A stretch of 41,014 nt of DNA from an uncultured Bacteroidaceae bacterium (GCA_939800445.1 CALNGU010000010.1:1-41014), one strand, 5' to 3'; shown: positions 1-8,172, numbered from the stretch's first letter. The notes: generated by a model from the letters alone, not told the origin. Translations and numbers: made by a program.

Positions 1-53
1 TGTTTATATAAACAAAAGTTTTGTTTTAATATTCAGAAGTTTTGTTTTTACTT
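1..53. repeat. 21-bp tandem repeat array, left copy (CAGAAGTTTTG family)
   Basis: Two complete 21-bp units are visible at 9-29 and 30-50, with the tail of another at 1-8. Their cores are CAAAAGTTTTG and CAGAAGTTTTG. Positions 5-53 are identical over 49 bp to 40305-40353 at the other end of the window. The array probably continues to the left of the window. It lies upstream of the lipoprotein-miaA operon. No function can be assigned from the sequence. Confidence 0.85.
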
Positions 54-57
54 TATT

Positions 58-106
58 CGCCGAGCAAGGGAAGTTTATGCACCGAGAGATGGGACTTTGC
101 TCGGCG
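58..106. repeat. Inverted repeat next to the left array
   Basis: CGCCGAGCAA (58-67) and TTGCTCGGCG (97-106) are perfect 10-bp inverted arms around a 29-nt loop that contains AAGTTTATG. A related CGCCGAGA/TCTCGGCG hairpin flanks the right-hand copy of the 21-bp array at 40231-40257. The hairpin therefore appears to belong to the same composite intergenic element. The rest of 107-190 shows no gene. Confidence 0.6.
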
Positions 107-191
107 TGCGGGTGAAGTTTGTCCCTGATGCCGCACGCACGGCATTTAGGTTAATTGGCACGGCGGGCGGGGATGGTGAGCGATTTATGCG

Positions 192-199
192 TATCTTTG
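192..199 (+). promoter_or_regulatory. Candidate Bacteroidota -7 element of the lipoprotein-miaA operon
   Basis: TATCTTTG matches the Bacteroidota -7 consensus TAnnTTTG and sits 23 bp before the ATG at 223, implying a short leader. No TTG lies at the usual 19-21 bp upstream, so this is a half-supported call. Confidence 0.4.
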
Positions 200-222
200 G
201 GCGCAACAAAGACTAATGAACG

Positions 223-774
223 ATGATTGACAGGATTTTGAGCGCGGCTGCGCTGATTGCCGCAATGGCAATGACGGCGGCTTGCTCGCAGGATGATGAG
301 ACGTATGTCGAGCCGCTCGTGCTTGACATCAAGCGGGAAATCTTCATAGACCACGCCCCGGTGGTGCACACCGCAGGCGGACGCATGGCGACGTTGGTCA
401 ACTCGCGCGAGCAGCTGGAGGAGTATATGCCGACGATGGCGGGCAGCAACACGACGTTGATGTCGATAGACTTCTCGTCAAGCACGCTCGTCTATGACCA
501 GGACACCATCATCTACGAGAGGTCGTCGATGCCCGACGCGCTGACCACCTACGTGGCACGGGGGCGGAGCGGCAACTACAGCTTCAGTTACTACATCGAG
601 ACCATGAAGCCCGACGGCGCGACTGACAACGACAAGCGGCACTTCATCATAGGCGCGGTCGTCGACAAGCTGCCCGACGACGCCCAGGTCTACGTGGACA
701 AGAACCTCAACTACATCGACTCGACCGTCCACCTCTACCCCAAGAGCATCGGCAACATGGCACGCAAGCAATGA
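223..774 (+). CDS. Putative surface lipoprotein of unknown function
   Basis: The 183-residue product has a lipoprotein signal peptide: a hydrophobic stretch at about residues 5-17, then a lipobox ending AMTAAC with Cys21 as the predicted lipidated residue. The residues after Cys21 are SQDDE, an acidic stretch like the lipoprotein export signal known to carry Bacteroidota lipoproteins to the cell surface. I recognise no domain in the remaining ~160 residues, which look soluble and beta-rich. Its TGA stop overlaps the miaA start (ATGA at 771-774), so the two are translationally coupled and it is probably the first gene of a lipoprotein-miaA-lipid kinase-kdsA operon. That context does not reveal a function. 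Confidence 0.8.
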   Translation: MIDRILSAAALIAAMAMTAACSQDDETYVEPLVLDIKREIFIDHAPVVHTAGGRMATLVNSREQLEEYMPTMAGSNTTLMSIDFSSSTLVYDQDTIIYERSSMPDALTTYVARGRSGNYSFSYYIETMKPDGATDNDKRHFIIGAVVDKLPDDAQVYVDKNLNYIDSTVHLYPKSIGNMARKQ

Positions 775-1706
775 CGGGAGGCAGGCTCATCACCATCATC
801 GGCCCGACGGCCTCGGGCAAGACGGCTCTGGCGGCGGCACTCGCCGACAGGCTGGGCGCTGAGATCATCAGTGCCGACTCGCGCCAGGTCTACCGTGGCA
901 TGGACATCGGCACGGGCAAGGACCTTGACGAGTATGTCATCGGCGGCCGCCGCGTGCCTTGCCACCTCATCGACGTGAGGGACGCGGGCTACCACTACAA
1001 CCTCTTCGAGTACCAGGAGGACTTCCTGCGCACCTACCGCGACCTCATGGCACGCGGCAAGGACGCTGTGCTGTGCGGCGGGTCGGGACTCTACGTCGAG
1101 TCGGTGCTCAAGGGCTATGCCATGATGCCCGTCCCCGAGGACAAGGCGTTGCGCAGCCGGCTGGAGGGGAAGACGCTGGACGAACTGACCGCCATCCTCG
1201 CCACCTACAAGCGGCTGCACAACACGACCGACACCGACACGCCCAAGAGGGCAATCAGGGCGATTGAGATTGAGGAATACTACCGCGCCAACAACATCAC
1301 GGCGAGGCAGTTCCCGTCGATTGACTCCATCGTCTTCGGCATACAGGTGGACAGGGAGACACGCAGGCAGAGGATAAGCCGACGGCTCGACGCGCGGCTC
1401 GACGGCGGACTGGTCGACGAGGTGCGCCGCCTGCTGGACGAGGGCGTGGCGGCTGACGACTTGAAATACTACGGGCTGGAATACAAATACGTGACCGCCT
1501 ACGTCCTCGGCGAAAAGCCCTACGACGAGATGCACGACAAGCTGGAGACGGCCATCCACCAATTCGCCAAACGGCAGATGACATGGTTCCGAGGGATGGA
1601 GAGGCGCGGCATCGCAATCAACTGGATCGACGGCAGCCTCCCGCTGGAAACGAAGCTCGCAATGATGATTGAAATGATAAACCAGAAATATGGCAATGCA
1701 AGTTGA
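771..1706 (+). CDS. miaA: tRNA dimethylallyltransferase (MiaA)
   Basis: MiaA transfers a dimethylallyl group from DMAPP to N6 of A37 in tRNAs reading codons that start with U, the first step to ms2i6A. The 311-residue length is normal for the family. The P-loop GPTASGKTALA is near residue 11, followed by SADSRQVYRGMDIGTGK, which holds the family's conserved Asp and tRNA-contact residues. YHYNLFEYQ and the CGGSGLYV segment follow, then the C-terminal region with FAKRQMTWFR. The start overlaps the stop of the lipoprotein gene by 4 nt, and the 3' end overlaps the next gene by 17 nt, so the operon is tightly packed. Confidence 0.97.
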   Translation: MTGGRLITIIGPTASGKTALAAALADRLGAEIISADSRQVYRGMDIGTGKDLDEYVIGGRRVPCHLIDVRDAGYHYNLFEYQEDFLRTYRDLMARGKDAVLCGGSGLYVESVLKGYAMMPVPEDKALRSRLEGKTLDELTAILATYKRLHNTTDTDTPKRAIRAIEIEEYYRANNITARQFPSIDSIVFGIQVDRETRRQRISRRLDARLDGGLVDEVRRLLDEGVAADDLKYYGLEYKYVTAYVLGEKPYDEMHDKLETAIHQFAKRQMTWFRGMERRGIAINWIDGSLPLETKLAMMIEMINQKYGNAS

Positions 1707-2631
1707 ACCCAACAAATGGGGCATCGTCTACAACCCCCGCTCAGGACTGCAACGGTTTGCACGCAAGAGGTGGAAAGCCATCAGGGAGTACATCGTGAGC
1801 CGGCACATCCCATTCGAGTACAACATCCCGCAGGACTACATGACTGCCGAGGATATTGCCCGGGGATATGCCAACCGAGGCTTCAAGACCATCGTGGCGG
1901 TCGGTGGCGACGGCATCGTCAGCGACGTGGTCAACGGCATCATGAAATCGGACCTTGAGGACAAGTCGTCGGTGGCGATAGGCATCATCCCCAACGGCAT
2001 CGGCAATGACTTCGCAGGCTTCTGGGGACTGACATCCGACTACAAGGACGCCATCGAGGCCATCATAAGCCGGCGGACGCGGCGCATCGACGTGGGCTAC
2101 TCGTCCTACTACATCTCGGGCTACTACCGCCGCCGCTACTTCGTCAACTCGATGAACATCGGGTTGGGTGCCCAGGTGTCGAAGATAACGGACAGCCTGA
2201 AGCGGTCGTTTGCGATGAAATGGGTGGCCTATGCCTGCGCACTGTTCGTCATCCTGTTCCTGAAGAAGACCTACCGCACGCACCTCGTCATCAACGACGA
2301 GCACCTGCGCGGCAGGGTCATGACGGTGTGCATCGGCAACGCACGAGGCTACGGGCAGACACCGAGCGCAGTGCCCTACAACGGATGGCTGGACGTGACC
2401 GTCATCTACCGCCCCGAAAAGAAGCTGCAAATCCTCAAGGGGCTGTGGATGAGCATCAACGGCCGCCTGTTCAACCACAAGAACGTGCGCATCTACCGCA
2501 CCAAGGCGGTCAAGGTGCTACGTGTCAAAAACGCGATGACCGACGTTGACGGCAGGATATACAAGCACGGCTTCCCGCTGGAAATCGGCATACTCAACGA
2601 ACATCTGACAATCATAATTCCTAATAGATAA
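1690..2631 (+). CDS. Diacylglycerol kinase / YegS-like lipid kinase family protein
   Basis: The 313-residue protein belongs to the DAGK catalytic-domain family, soluble enzymes that phosphorylate diacylglycerol or related lipids with ATP. Visible motifs are WGIVYNPRSG at the N terminus, the nucleotide-binding GGDGIVSDVVNGI (about residues 76-88; the family usually has GGDGT) and GIIPNGIGNDFAGF (about 98-111). The C-terminal half carries the expected beta-rich domain with DVDGRIYKHGFPLEI. The start at 1690 lies inside the end of miaA, which supports translational coupling. kdsA follows 3 nt after the stop. The substrate cannot be told from sequence; a lipid or sphingoid base is most likely. 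Confidence 0.9.
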   Translation: MAMQVEPNKWGIVYNPRSGLQRFARKRWKAIREYIVSRHIPFEYNIPQDYMTAEDIARGYANRGFKTIVAVGGDGIVSDVVNGIMKSDLEDKSSVAIGIIPNGIGNDFAGFWGLTSDYKDAIEAIISRRTRRIDVGYSSYYISGYYRRRYFVNSMNIGLGAQVSKITDSLKRSFAMKWVAYACALFVILFLKKTYRTHLVINDEHLRGRVMTVCIGNARGYGQTPSAVPYNGWLDVTVIYRPEKKLQILKGLWMSINGRLFNHKNVRIYRTKAVKVLRVKNAMTDVDGRIYKHGFPLEIGILNEHLTIIIPNR

Positions 2632-2634
2632 GAC

Positions 2635-3441
2635 ATGAACATCGACTACCTGAAAAGCAGCAAGGCTGGCAACTTCTTTCTCCTCGCCGGACCGTGCGTC
2701 ATCGAGGGCGAAAGCATGGCAATGCACATCGCAGAGCACATAAAGAAAGTGACCGAAAGGCTCGACATCCCCTACGTCTTCAAGGGGTCGTTCCGCAAGG
2801 CAAACCGCTCGCGCCTCGACTCGTTCACCGGCATCGGCGACGAAAAGGCTTTGCGCATCCTTGCCAAGGTCAGGGAGACATTCGGCATACCCGTGGTGTC
2901 CGACGTGCATTCGACAGAAGACGTGGCAATGGCTGCCGACTACCTCGACATCATCCAGATACCGGCATTCCTCTGCCGCCAGACGGAGCTGCTCGTCGCA
3001 GCTGCCCGCACCGGCAAAATCGTCAATGTCAAAAAGGGGCAATTCCTCTCACCGGGTGCCATGAAATTCGTCGCCGAAAAGATTACCGCGAGCGGCAACC
3101 CCAATGTGCTCTTGACCGAGAGGGGGACAACATTCGGCTACACGGACCTCATCATAGACTATCGCGGCATCCCGCAGATGAAGGAATTCGGGCATCCGGT
3201 CATCCTCGACATCACGCATTCGCTGCAACAACCCAACCAGCAGTCAGGCGTGACTGGCGGAATGCCAAGCCTCATCGAGACTGTCGCCAAAGCTGGTGTG
3301 GCGGTCGGAGCAGACGGTCTGTTCATCGAGACGCACCACGACCCGGCCAATGCAAAAAGCGACGGGGCCAATATGCTAAGATTGGATTTGCTGGAAGGTT
3401 TGCTGGAGAAGCTGGTAAGAATACGCCAAGCAATAATCTGA
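2635..3441 (+). CDS. kdsA: 3-deoxy-8-phosphooctulonate synthase (KdsA)
   Basis: KdsA condenses phosphoenolpyruvate with D-arabinose 5-phosphate to give KDO 8-phosphate for the lipid A inner core. The 268-residue length fits the family. Recognisable segments are LLAGPCVIEGESMAM near residue 17, FKGSFRKANRSR (PEP/substrate loop), VSDVHS, IPAFLCRQTELL, NVKKGQFLSPGAMK, LTERGTTFGY, VILDITHSLQQPN and GLFIETHHDPANAKSDGANM. The CVIEGE cysteine and the HHDP region suggest the metal-dependent class, but I did not verify this. It is the last gene of the miaA operon and ends before a bidirectional terminator at 3493-3527. Confidence 0.97.
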   Translation: MNIDYLKSSKAGNFFLLAGPCVIEGESMAMHIAEHIKKVTERLDIPYVFKGSFRKANRSRLDSFTGIGDEKALRILAKVRETFGIPVVSDVHSTEDVAMAADYLDIIQIPAFLCRQTELLVAAARTGKIVNVKKGQFLSPGAMKFVAEKITASGNPNVLLTERGTTFGYTDLIIDYRGIPQMKEFGHPVILDITHSLQQPNQQSGVTGGMPSLIETVAKAGVAVGADGLFIETHHDPANAKSDGANMLRLDLLEGLLEKLVRIRQAII

Positions 3442-3492
3442 CACTCCGCCGCGACAACCTCGCTTGACAACACGCCAAGCAATAGACAAAAA

Positions 3493-3527
3493 CAATCCCT
3501 GCTGCCACGATGTGACAGCAGGGATTG
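3493..3527. terminator. Bidirectional terminator between kdsA and the ROK gene
   Basis: CAATCCCTGCTG (3493-3504) pairs with CAGCAGGGATTG (3516-3527), extended by CAC/GTG near a short loop. On the minus strand it is followed by a TTTTTG run, and on the plus strand by TGTTT. It separates the convergent kdsA and ROK genes. Confidence 0.8.
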
Positions 3528-3561
3528 ATGTTTCTGGGACTATGCCCGCCTGATGATGTCG

Positions 3562-4773
3562 TCAATCGTCAACCTCAAACATTTTGCTGCGTGCCAACAT
3601 ACAAGCACCGACGATGCCGGCGTTCTCCAGCAATGCAGAACGTTTGATTTTCGAATCCTTGTTAACAAGGCTGAGGGAGTACTTACGGACAGAAGCCTCG
3701 ATAGGCTGTATCAGATAGTCCTCGGTCTGCGCCAACGTGCCACCAATCACGACAAGCTCGGGATTGAAGATGTTGATGAGCGTCGAGATATGACGGCCAA
3801 GCTCACGCCCTACCCCTTCGACAAGGTCAATGCACAGAGTGTCTTCACGGTTTGTCGCATTGATGATGTCATGCAGGGTCAATTCTTCGTTGTTCATGAT
3901 GCGTTGCGAAAGGATGGAAGTCTCACCTTCTTTCACTTTCTGTATGAGTTTCCTGTACAATGCCGAACCCGACACTTCAGTCTCCATGCATCCCTTTTTG
4001 CCGCAATAGCAAAGCACTTCATTGTCAAATGCCGGGATATGCCCAAACTCGCCCGCGAACCCTGACTTGCCATAATACATCTTGCCATCAATGATGATGC
4101 TGATGGAGAGTCCCCAACTGATGTTGACGAAGATGATGTTCTTCTCATTTTCCACGCATCCCTTCATGTATTCACCATAGGCCATAGCTCTCGTGTCATT
4201 GTCGATTGACACGCGGTAGCCAAGACGCTCGGCAAACATGGCGTTGAGCGGCTTCTCTATGTAATTGAAGAAACCGAAGCTATGTCCCGTGTGAGGGTTA
4301 ACACGACTGGGGATATTGATATTGACATTGATAATCTTCTCCTTAGGCAGTCCGGACTCTTCGATGAATCCTTTGACATAAGAGCAGATTTTGTCTATGC
4401 ACTCGTCGTCGTTCTTCAGGTTGAACGGGGTGATGGTCTTGGTCTGCATCATGTCACCCTTGAAGTTCATCATGCCCAGCACAACCGCTTCGGCCTGCAA
4501 ATCCACGCCGACGAAATACGCAGAGTCTGGTGTCAACCCATAGAGGTTAGGATGACGCCCGCCATTGGTTTCCAACTTGCCATAGTCATTGATGTACCCG
4601 TTCTTGCACATCTCGACGAGGAACTTTGTCACTGTAGGGACGCTCAAATCAACGGCTCTCGACAAATCCGTGATTGTCGAGTTGCCATGATAGATATAAT
4701 GGTTGATAATCCGCTTCTTGATGAGCGCATTCTTCGTCCCCGATTCGATTTCTTCCATTAAGTCTTTTTTCAT
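3562..4773 (-). CDS. ROK family transcriptional regulator (NagC/XylR-like)
   Basis: The 403-residue protein has a winged helix-turn-helix at about residues 20-65 (NSTITDLSRAVDLSVPTVTKF) joined to a ROK sugar-kinase-like domain. The ROK zinc-binding motif CYCGKKGCMETEVSG is intact, as are FAGEFGHIPAF and the phosphate-binding INIFNPELVVIGGTL. Such proteins usually repress sugar-use genes and respond to a sugar or sugar phosphate. An in-frame ATG lies at 4800, but 4773 (MKKDLMEEIESG) matches the N terminus I know from Bacteroidales relatives and leaves a normal leader after the -7 element at 4817-4824. No carbohydrate operon lies next to it, so its targets are unknown. It converges on kdsA. Confidence 0.9.
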   Translation of the reverse strand: MKKDLMEEIESGTKNALIKKRIINHYIYHGNSTITDLSRAVDLSVPTVTKFLVEMCKNGYINDYGKLETNGGRHPNLYGLTPDSAYFVGVDLQAEAVVLGMMNFKGDMMQTKTITPFNLKNDDECIDKICSYVKGFIEESGLPKEKIINVNINIPSRVNPHTGHSFGFFNYIEKPLNAMFAERLGYRVSIDNDTRAMAYGEYMKGCVENEKNIIFVNISWGLSISIIIDGKMYYGKSGFAGEFGHIPAFDNEVLCYCGKKGCMETEVSGSALYRKLIQKVKEGETSILSQRIMNNEELTLHDIINATNREDTLCIDLVEGVGRELGRHISTLINIFNPELVVIGGTLAQTEDYLIQPIEASVRKYSLSLVNKDSKIKRSALLENAGIVGACMLARSKMFEVDD

Positions 4774-4816
4774 AGTTCTTTGAATGTTACTTTGCCCCAA
4801 AGCTATTTTTACATTG

Positions 4817-4824
4817 CAAAAATA
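4817..4824 (-). promoter_or_regulatory. -7 element upstream of the ROK gene
   Basis: The minus strand reads TATTTTTG (TAnnTTTG), 44 nt before the preferred start codon. No well-placed -33 TTG was found. Confidence 0.4.
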
Positions 4825-4937
4825 TGATTTCCCCGTATCATTTCATAGGATAGTCCAATTTTTCCTATTGAAAAGTTGAAGATTTTAGTTTTTTTATGAT
4901 TAGCGCAAAAGCTAATGCCAATTATGCCACGCCACAA

Positions 4938-5606
4938 TTACGCAAGCTCCAATTTGTGATTTTTGCAAACGTAGGTGGTCGCAGGATACTTTTCAATGAT
5001 GTTCAGATTGTGCGTAGTCATTATCACAAGCGTTCCAGAAGCCGAAATCCCGCGCAGCAGATTGACTATGGCATCAGCCGTCTCGGCATCAAGGTTGCCT
5101 GTCGGCTCGTCGGCAATCAGTATGTCCGGATTGTTGAGGATTGCCCGTGCAATCACCACGCGCTGCTGTTCACCTCCTGACAGCTCGTTAGGCATCTTGT
5201 ATCCCTTGTTGGCCATTCCGACTTGCGTGAGAACCTCGTCGATGCGAGCCTTGATTTGCTGCTTGTTCTTCCATCCCGTTGCTTTGAGGACAAACTTCAG
5301 ATTGTCGTCAACCGTCCTGTCAGTGAGCAACTGGAAGTCCTGGAACACAATCCCCAACCTCTTGCGCAAGGCTGGCAGCTTGCTCGACTTGATTTTCCTG
5401 AGATCGTAACCAAGCACCTCGGCTTCACCGTCACCTATCTCCAGTTCGCCATAGATGGTTTTAAGGAAAGAGCTCTTGCCCGTCCCGACCTTTCCTACAA
5501 TATATATATAGTCACCCTTGTCCAACTGCACATTGACATCCTCCAGCACAGGCACTCCGTCTTGCTTGATGGTCACATGGGAATATTTTATGATATGGTC
5601 ATCCAT
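4938..5606 (-). CDS. ftsE: ABC transporter ATP-binding protein, FtsE-like
   Basis: The 222-residue single ABC ATPase domain matches FtsE, which with FtsX regulates peptidoglycan hydrolysis at the septum. Walker A is GKVGTGKSSFLK (about residues 37-48), the signature LSGGEQQRV, and Walker B plus D-loop ILIADEPTGNLD. FtsE-typical wording includes LRKRLGIVFQDFQLLTDRTVDDNL. No ftsX is adjacent. In Bacteroidota the two are commonly unlinked, so LolD/MacB-type ATPases remain an alternative, but the short length and these motifs favour FtsE. It is divergent from lipB with a 75-bp gap that carries promoter elements in both directions. Confidence 0.85.
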   Translation of the reverse strand: MDDHIIKYSHVTIKQDGVPVLEDVNVQLDKGDYIYIVGKVGTGKSSFLKTIYGELEIGDGEAEVLGYDLRKIKSSKLPALRKRLGIVFQDFQLLTDRTVDDNLKFVLKATGWKNKQQIKARIDEVLTQVGMANKGYKMPNELSGGEQQRVVIARAILNNPDILIADEPTGNLDAETADAIVNLLRGISASGTLVIMTTHNLNIIEKYPATTYVCKNHKLELA

Positions 5607-5622
5607 AAGCTTTGTTTTCTGG

Positions 5623-5659
5623 CAAATATATGGAATAATCGGTTTAAGTCTTATTTTTG
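5623..5659. promoter_or_regulatory. Divergent -7 elements for ftsE (minus) and lipB (plus)
   Basis: TATATTTG on the minus strand (5630-5623) serves ftsE and TATTTTTG on the plus strand (5652-5659) serves lipB. Each lies about 17-22 bp from its start codon. The lipB element is downstream of every ATG before 5682 in that frame, which fixes the lipB start. Confidence 0.55.
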
Positions 5660-5681
5660 TCAGGACTTAACACCTGCAACT

Positions 5682-6359
5682 ATGGAACAACCAAGCATAA
5701 GAATTGAAGACTGGGGACTTATCGACTATGACACAGCACTCGACAGACAGACAAGGCTGTATGAGGAAGCGATAGGCAACAAACTGCAACAGCTGCCGCA
5801 CGACAACGTTGCCATCCTCTGCGAGCACCCCCCTGTCTACACCATAGGCAAATCGGGCAAAGACTCAAATATGCTCCTCAACGCCGAACGGTTGGGCGCA
5901 TTGGGGGTGAAGCTGCACCACATCAAACGCGGCGGGGACATAACCTTCCACGGACCGGGACAGGTTGTCATGTACCCCATCATCGACCTCGACCAATTCG
6001 GACTGGGATTGAAAGACTATGTCAACCTGCTTGAAGAAGCTGTCATCACCACCTGCTCCACTTACGGCATCAACTGTTGCCGCCTCAAAGGGGCTACCGG
6101 CGTGTGGATAGATGCCGACAAGCCTGTGGCACGCAAAATATGCGCCATCGGAGTCCAGAGCAGCCACTTCGTCACGATGCACGGCCTTGCGTTCAACGTC
6201 AACACCGACCTGTCCTACTTCCACTACATCAACCCATGCGGATTCGTTGACAAGGGGGTCACGTCGCTTGCCTTAGAATGCGGTCACACCATGGACATAG
6301 AAGAAGTCAAAAGGAAACTGACCGCCAACTTCATCACACTCATCGGGCAAAAGGGATAG
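5682..6359 (+). CDS. lipB: Lipoyl(octanoyl) transferase (LipB)
   Basis: LipB moves an octanoyl group from acyl-ACP to lipoyl domains of 2-oxoacid dehydrogenases and GcvH, ahead of LipA. From the chosen ATG the product is 225 residues, normal for LipB. The reading frame stays open for 153 further codons upstream, but those overlap ftsE and lie before the TATTTTTG promoter element. Catalytic features are present: RGGDITFHGPGQ (83-94), Lys152 in ARKICAIGV, HGLAFNV (167-173) and the acyl-accepting Cys186 in NPCGF. No lipA is visible nearby. Confidence 0.96.
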   Translation: MEQPSIRIEDWGLIDYDTALDRQTRLYEEAIGNKLQQLPHDNVAILCEHPPVYTIGKSGKDSNMLLNAERLGALGVKLHHIKRGGDITFHGPGQVVMYPIIDLDQFGLGLKDYVNLLEEAVITTCSTYGINCCRLKGATGVWIDADKPVARKICAIGVQSSHFVTMHGLAFNVNTDLSYFHYINPCGFVDKGVTSLALECGHTMDIEEVKRKLTANFITLIGQKG

Positions 6360-6377
6360 TCCTACACTTCATGCCCC

Positions 6378-7289
6378 TCAACGGCAATCATGCTCATGGC
6401 AGACCTCGCCGGGCAGTTCGCACTCGACAGTGCAATGCACGACACCGGCATCGCCCATGATGTGCCGCACGTCATCCTTGACCCTCGACATGACAGCAGC
6501 ATCAGTCACAACGACATGGAGCGTCGCAGCAATCTCGGTGGTGCTTATCGCCCAGACATGGAGGTGATGCAAACCGGCAACACCGTCGATGCCTTTCACC
6601 TTTTTCTCAATTTCATCTATGTCAATGGTTTCCGGCACGCCGTCGAGTGACAGGCTGATGCTCTCCCTCAGCAGGGACCAGGTCGAAGCGATGATGACGA
6701 CAGCTATGGCGAGGCTCACCAGGGCATCGACCCATGCCCAGCCAGTGAAGATTATCACAATGCCCGACACGACGACGCCAAGCGAGACGAGCGTGTCCAT
6801 CATCATGTGGACGAATGCGCCACGCATATTCAAATCCCCCTTTTGCTTGCTCATCAACAGCAGGGTGGTCAGACCATTGACCACTATGCCTGCGGCCGCC
6901 GTCCATGAGACTGCCGCCCCCGAGACCGCCTCAGGGTGGCGGAACTTGGAGACGCACTCGACCAGTATAGCCCCGACTGCCACCAAGAGAATGACGGCAT
7001 TGGCCAACGAGGCAAGGATGGTGCTTTTCTTGTAACCGTAGGTGAAATGCTTGTTCGCCGCCCTTGCTGCCATCCCGACCGCGAGCAGCGAGATGGCGAG
7101 GCTGAACACGTCGCCGAGGTTGTGCCCTGCGTCCGAGAGGAGGCCGAGGGAATTTTTGGTAAAACCGACTATCGCCTCCACGACCACAAAGGCAAGGTTC
7201 AACACGATGCAGAGGACGAGCGTCAACCGCGTGGAAGGGTCGTGTGCCATCGATTCGGCATGATGGTGGTGATGGTGATGGTGTGCCAT
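6378..7289 (-). CDS. Cation diffusion facilitator (CDF) family metal efflux transporter
   Basis: The ~303-residue protein has the CDF layout: six predicted membrane segments and a C-terminal cytoplasmic domain from about residue 205. The paired metal-site motif SDAGHNLGDVFSLA is clear in the second helix, and a second HMMMDTLVSLGVV motif lies in the fifth. Such proteins exchange Zn2+ (or Cd2+, Co2+) for protons. The N terminus begins MAHHHHHHHHAES, eight consecutive histidines, and the C terminus ends CHEHDCR; both are plausible metal ligands. A further in-frame ATG lies 18 nt upstream at 7307. lipB converges on its 3' end. Confidence 0.93.
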   Translation of the reverse strand: MAHHHHHHHHAESMAHDPSTRLTLVLCIVLNLAFVVVEAIVGFTKNSLGLLSDAGHNLGDVFSLAISLLAVGMAARAANKHFTYGYKKSTILASLANAVILLVAVGAILVECVSKFRHPEAVSGAAVSWTAAAGIVVNGLTTLLLMSKQKGDLNMRGAFVHMMMDTLVSLGVVVSGIVIIFTGWAWVDALVSLAIAVVIIASTWSLLRESISLSLDGVPETIDIDEIEKKVKGIDGVAGLHHLHVWAISTTEIAATLHVVVTDAAVMSRVKDDVRHIMGDAGVVHCTVECELPGEVCHEHDCR

Positions 7290-7365
7290 AAGTGTTGGGT
7301 TTAGCATTTGACATCACGGCGGAGACCACGCCCGGCAAGGGTGGAAAGCGTCGTTTTTCTTGACG

Positions 7366-7373
7366 CAAAAGTA
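7366..7373 (-). promoter_or_regulatory. -7 element of the CDF gene
   Basis: The minus strand reads TACTTTTG, matching TAnnTTTG, about 60-75 bp before the CDF start codons. No matching -33 motif at the ideal distance. Confidence 0.4.
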
Positions 7374-7395
7374 GCCGCGACCGCTTGCAACCGTG

Positions 7396-7425
7396 TTGCA
7401 AAAGCATGGGAAAGGAGTAAATTTG
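7396..7425 (+). promoter_or_regulatory. Promoter of the TIGR02757 gene
   Basis: TTG at 7396-7398, a 19-bp spacer and TAAATTTG at 7418-7425 make a full match to the Bacteroidota promoter. It lies downstream of the in-frame ATG at 7393, so translation must begin at 7453. Confidence 0.7.
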
Positions 7426-7452
7426 CCGCCATCACACTTAACAGCACGCAAC

Positions 7453-8172
7453 ATGGACCAGCAACTCATCAACCAGCTCCGCGCATGGGCGGACGAATAC
7501 AACACCCCGGCGTTCATCGCCGCCGACCCCGTGAGCTTCCCCCACCGCTTCGAAGACAAGAGGGACATCGAGGTCTCGGCATTCCTCACCGCATGGATAG
7601 CCTACGGCAACCGCAAGCAAATCCTCAAGAAAGCCGAGGAACTGCACGCCGAGATGGACGGCCGTCCGCTGGCCTACATCATGGACGGCTGCTACGCGCG
7701 CCATCGCGGCGACGGGCGGTCGTTCTACCGCTTCTTCAAGTACGGCGACCTCCATGACATCTGCCACCGCCTGCATGGGATATACGCCGCGCACGCCGAC
7801 CTCGAGCAGGCCGTCACGGCCGTCGGCGGCGACCCGGTCAGGGCATTGCAATCACTCTTCGACGGCATCACGGGCATCCCCCGCACCACGACTTCGGCGT
7901 GCAAACGGCTGGTGATGTTCGTGCGATGGATGGTCAGGCGCGACGGCATCGTCGATTTCGGGCTGTGGCGGTCGCAAGACCCCGCCAAGCTGCTCATCCC
8001 GCTTGACACCCACGTCTTCGACATGGCACGGAGGCTCGGGCTGACACGCCGTAGCACAGCCGACATAAAGGCGGCCGAGGAGATTACGGCGGCACTCGCC
8101 ACCATCTGGCCGGACGACCCATGCAAGGGCGACTTCGCACTGTTCGGCTACGGTGTCAACGAGACCAAATGA
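7453..8172 (+). CDS. TIGR02757 (DUF2400) family protein
   Basis: The 239-residue product has the family's landmarks: DPVSFPHRF then DIEVSAFLTAWIAYGNRKQI near the N terminus, CKRLVMFVRWMVRRD and VDFGLWRS in the middle, then LLIPLDTHVFDMARRLGLTRR and CKGDFALFGYGVNE at the end. The LDTHV segment resembles the PVDTHV motif of endonuclease III-type glycosylases, so a distant HhH-GPD relationship is plausible, but no activity is established to my knowledge. The start follows a promoter at 7396-7425. A strong hairpin terminator lies 69 nt after the stop. It is apparently monocistronic. Confidence 0.88.
   Translation: MDQQLINQLRAWADEYNTPAFIAADPVSFPHRFEDKRDIEVSAFLTAWIAYGNRKQILKKAEELHAEMDGRPLAYIMDGCYARHRGDGRSFYRFFKYGDLHDICHRLHGIYAAHADLEQAVTAVGGDPVRALQSLFDGITGIPRTTTSACKRLVMFVRWMVRRDGIVDFGLWRSQDPAKLLIPLDTHVFDMARRLGLTRRSTADIKAAEEITAALATIWPDDPCKGDFALFGYGVNETK

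Noticed and set aside
3423-3484. 13-bp direct repeat ACGCCAAGCAATA (3423-3435 and 3472-3484) at the end of kdsA
   Set aside because: It could be a target-site duplication, but the 36 bp between the copies hold no element; more likely a local duplication.
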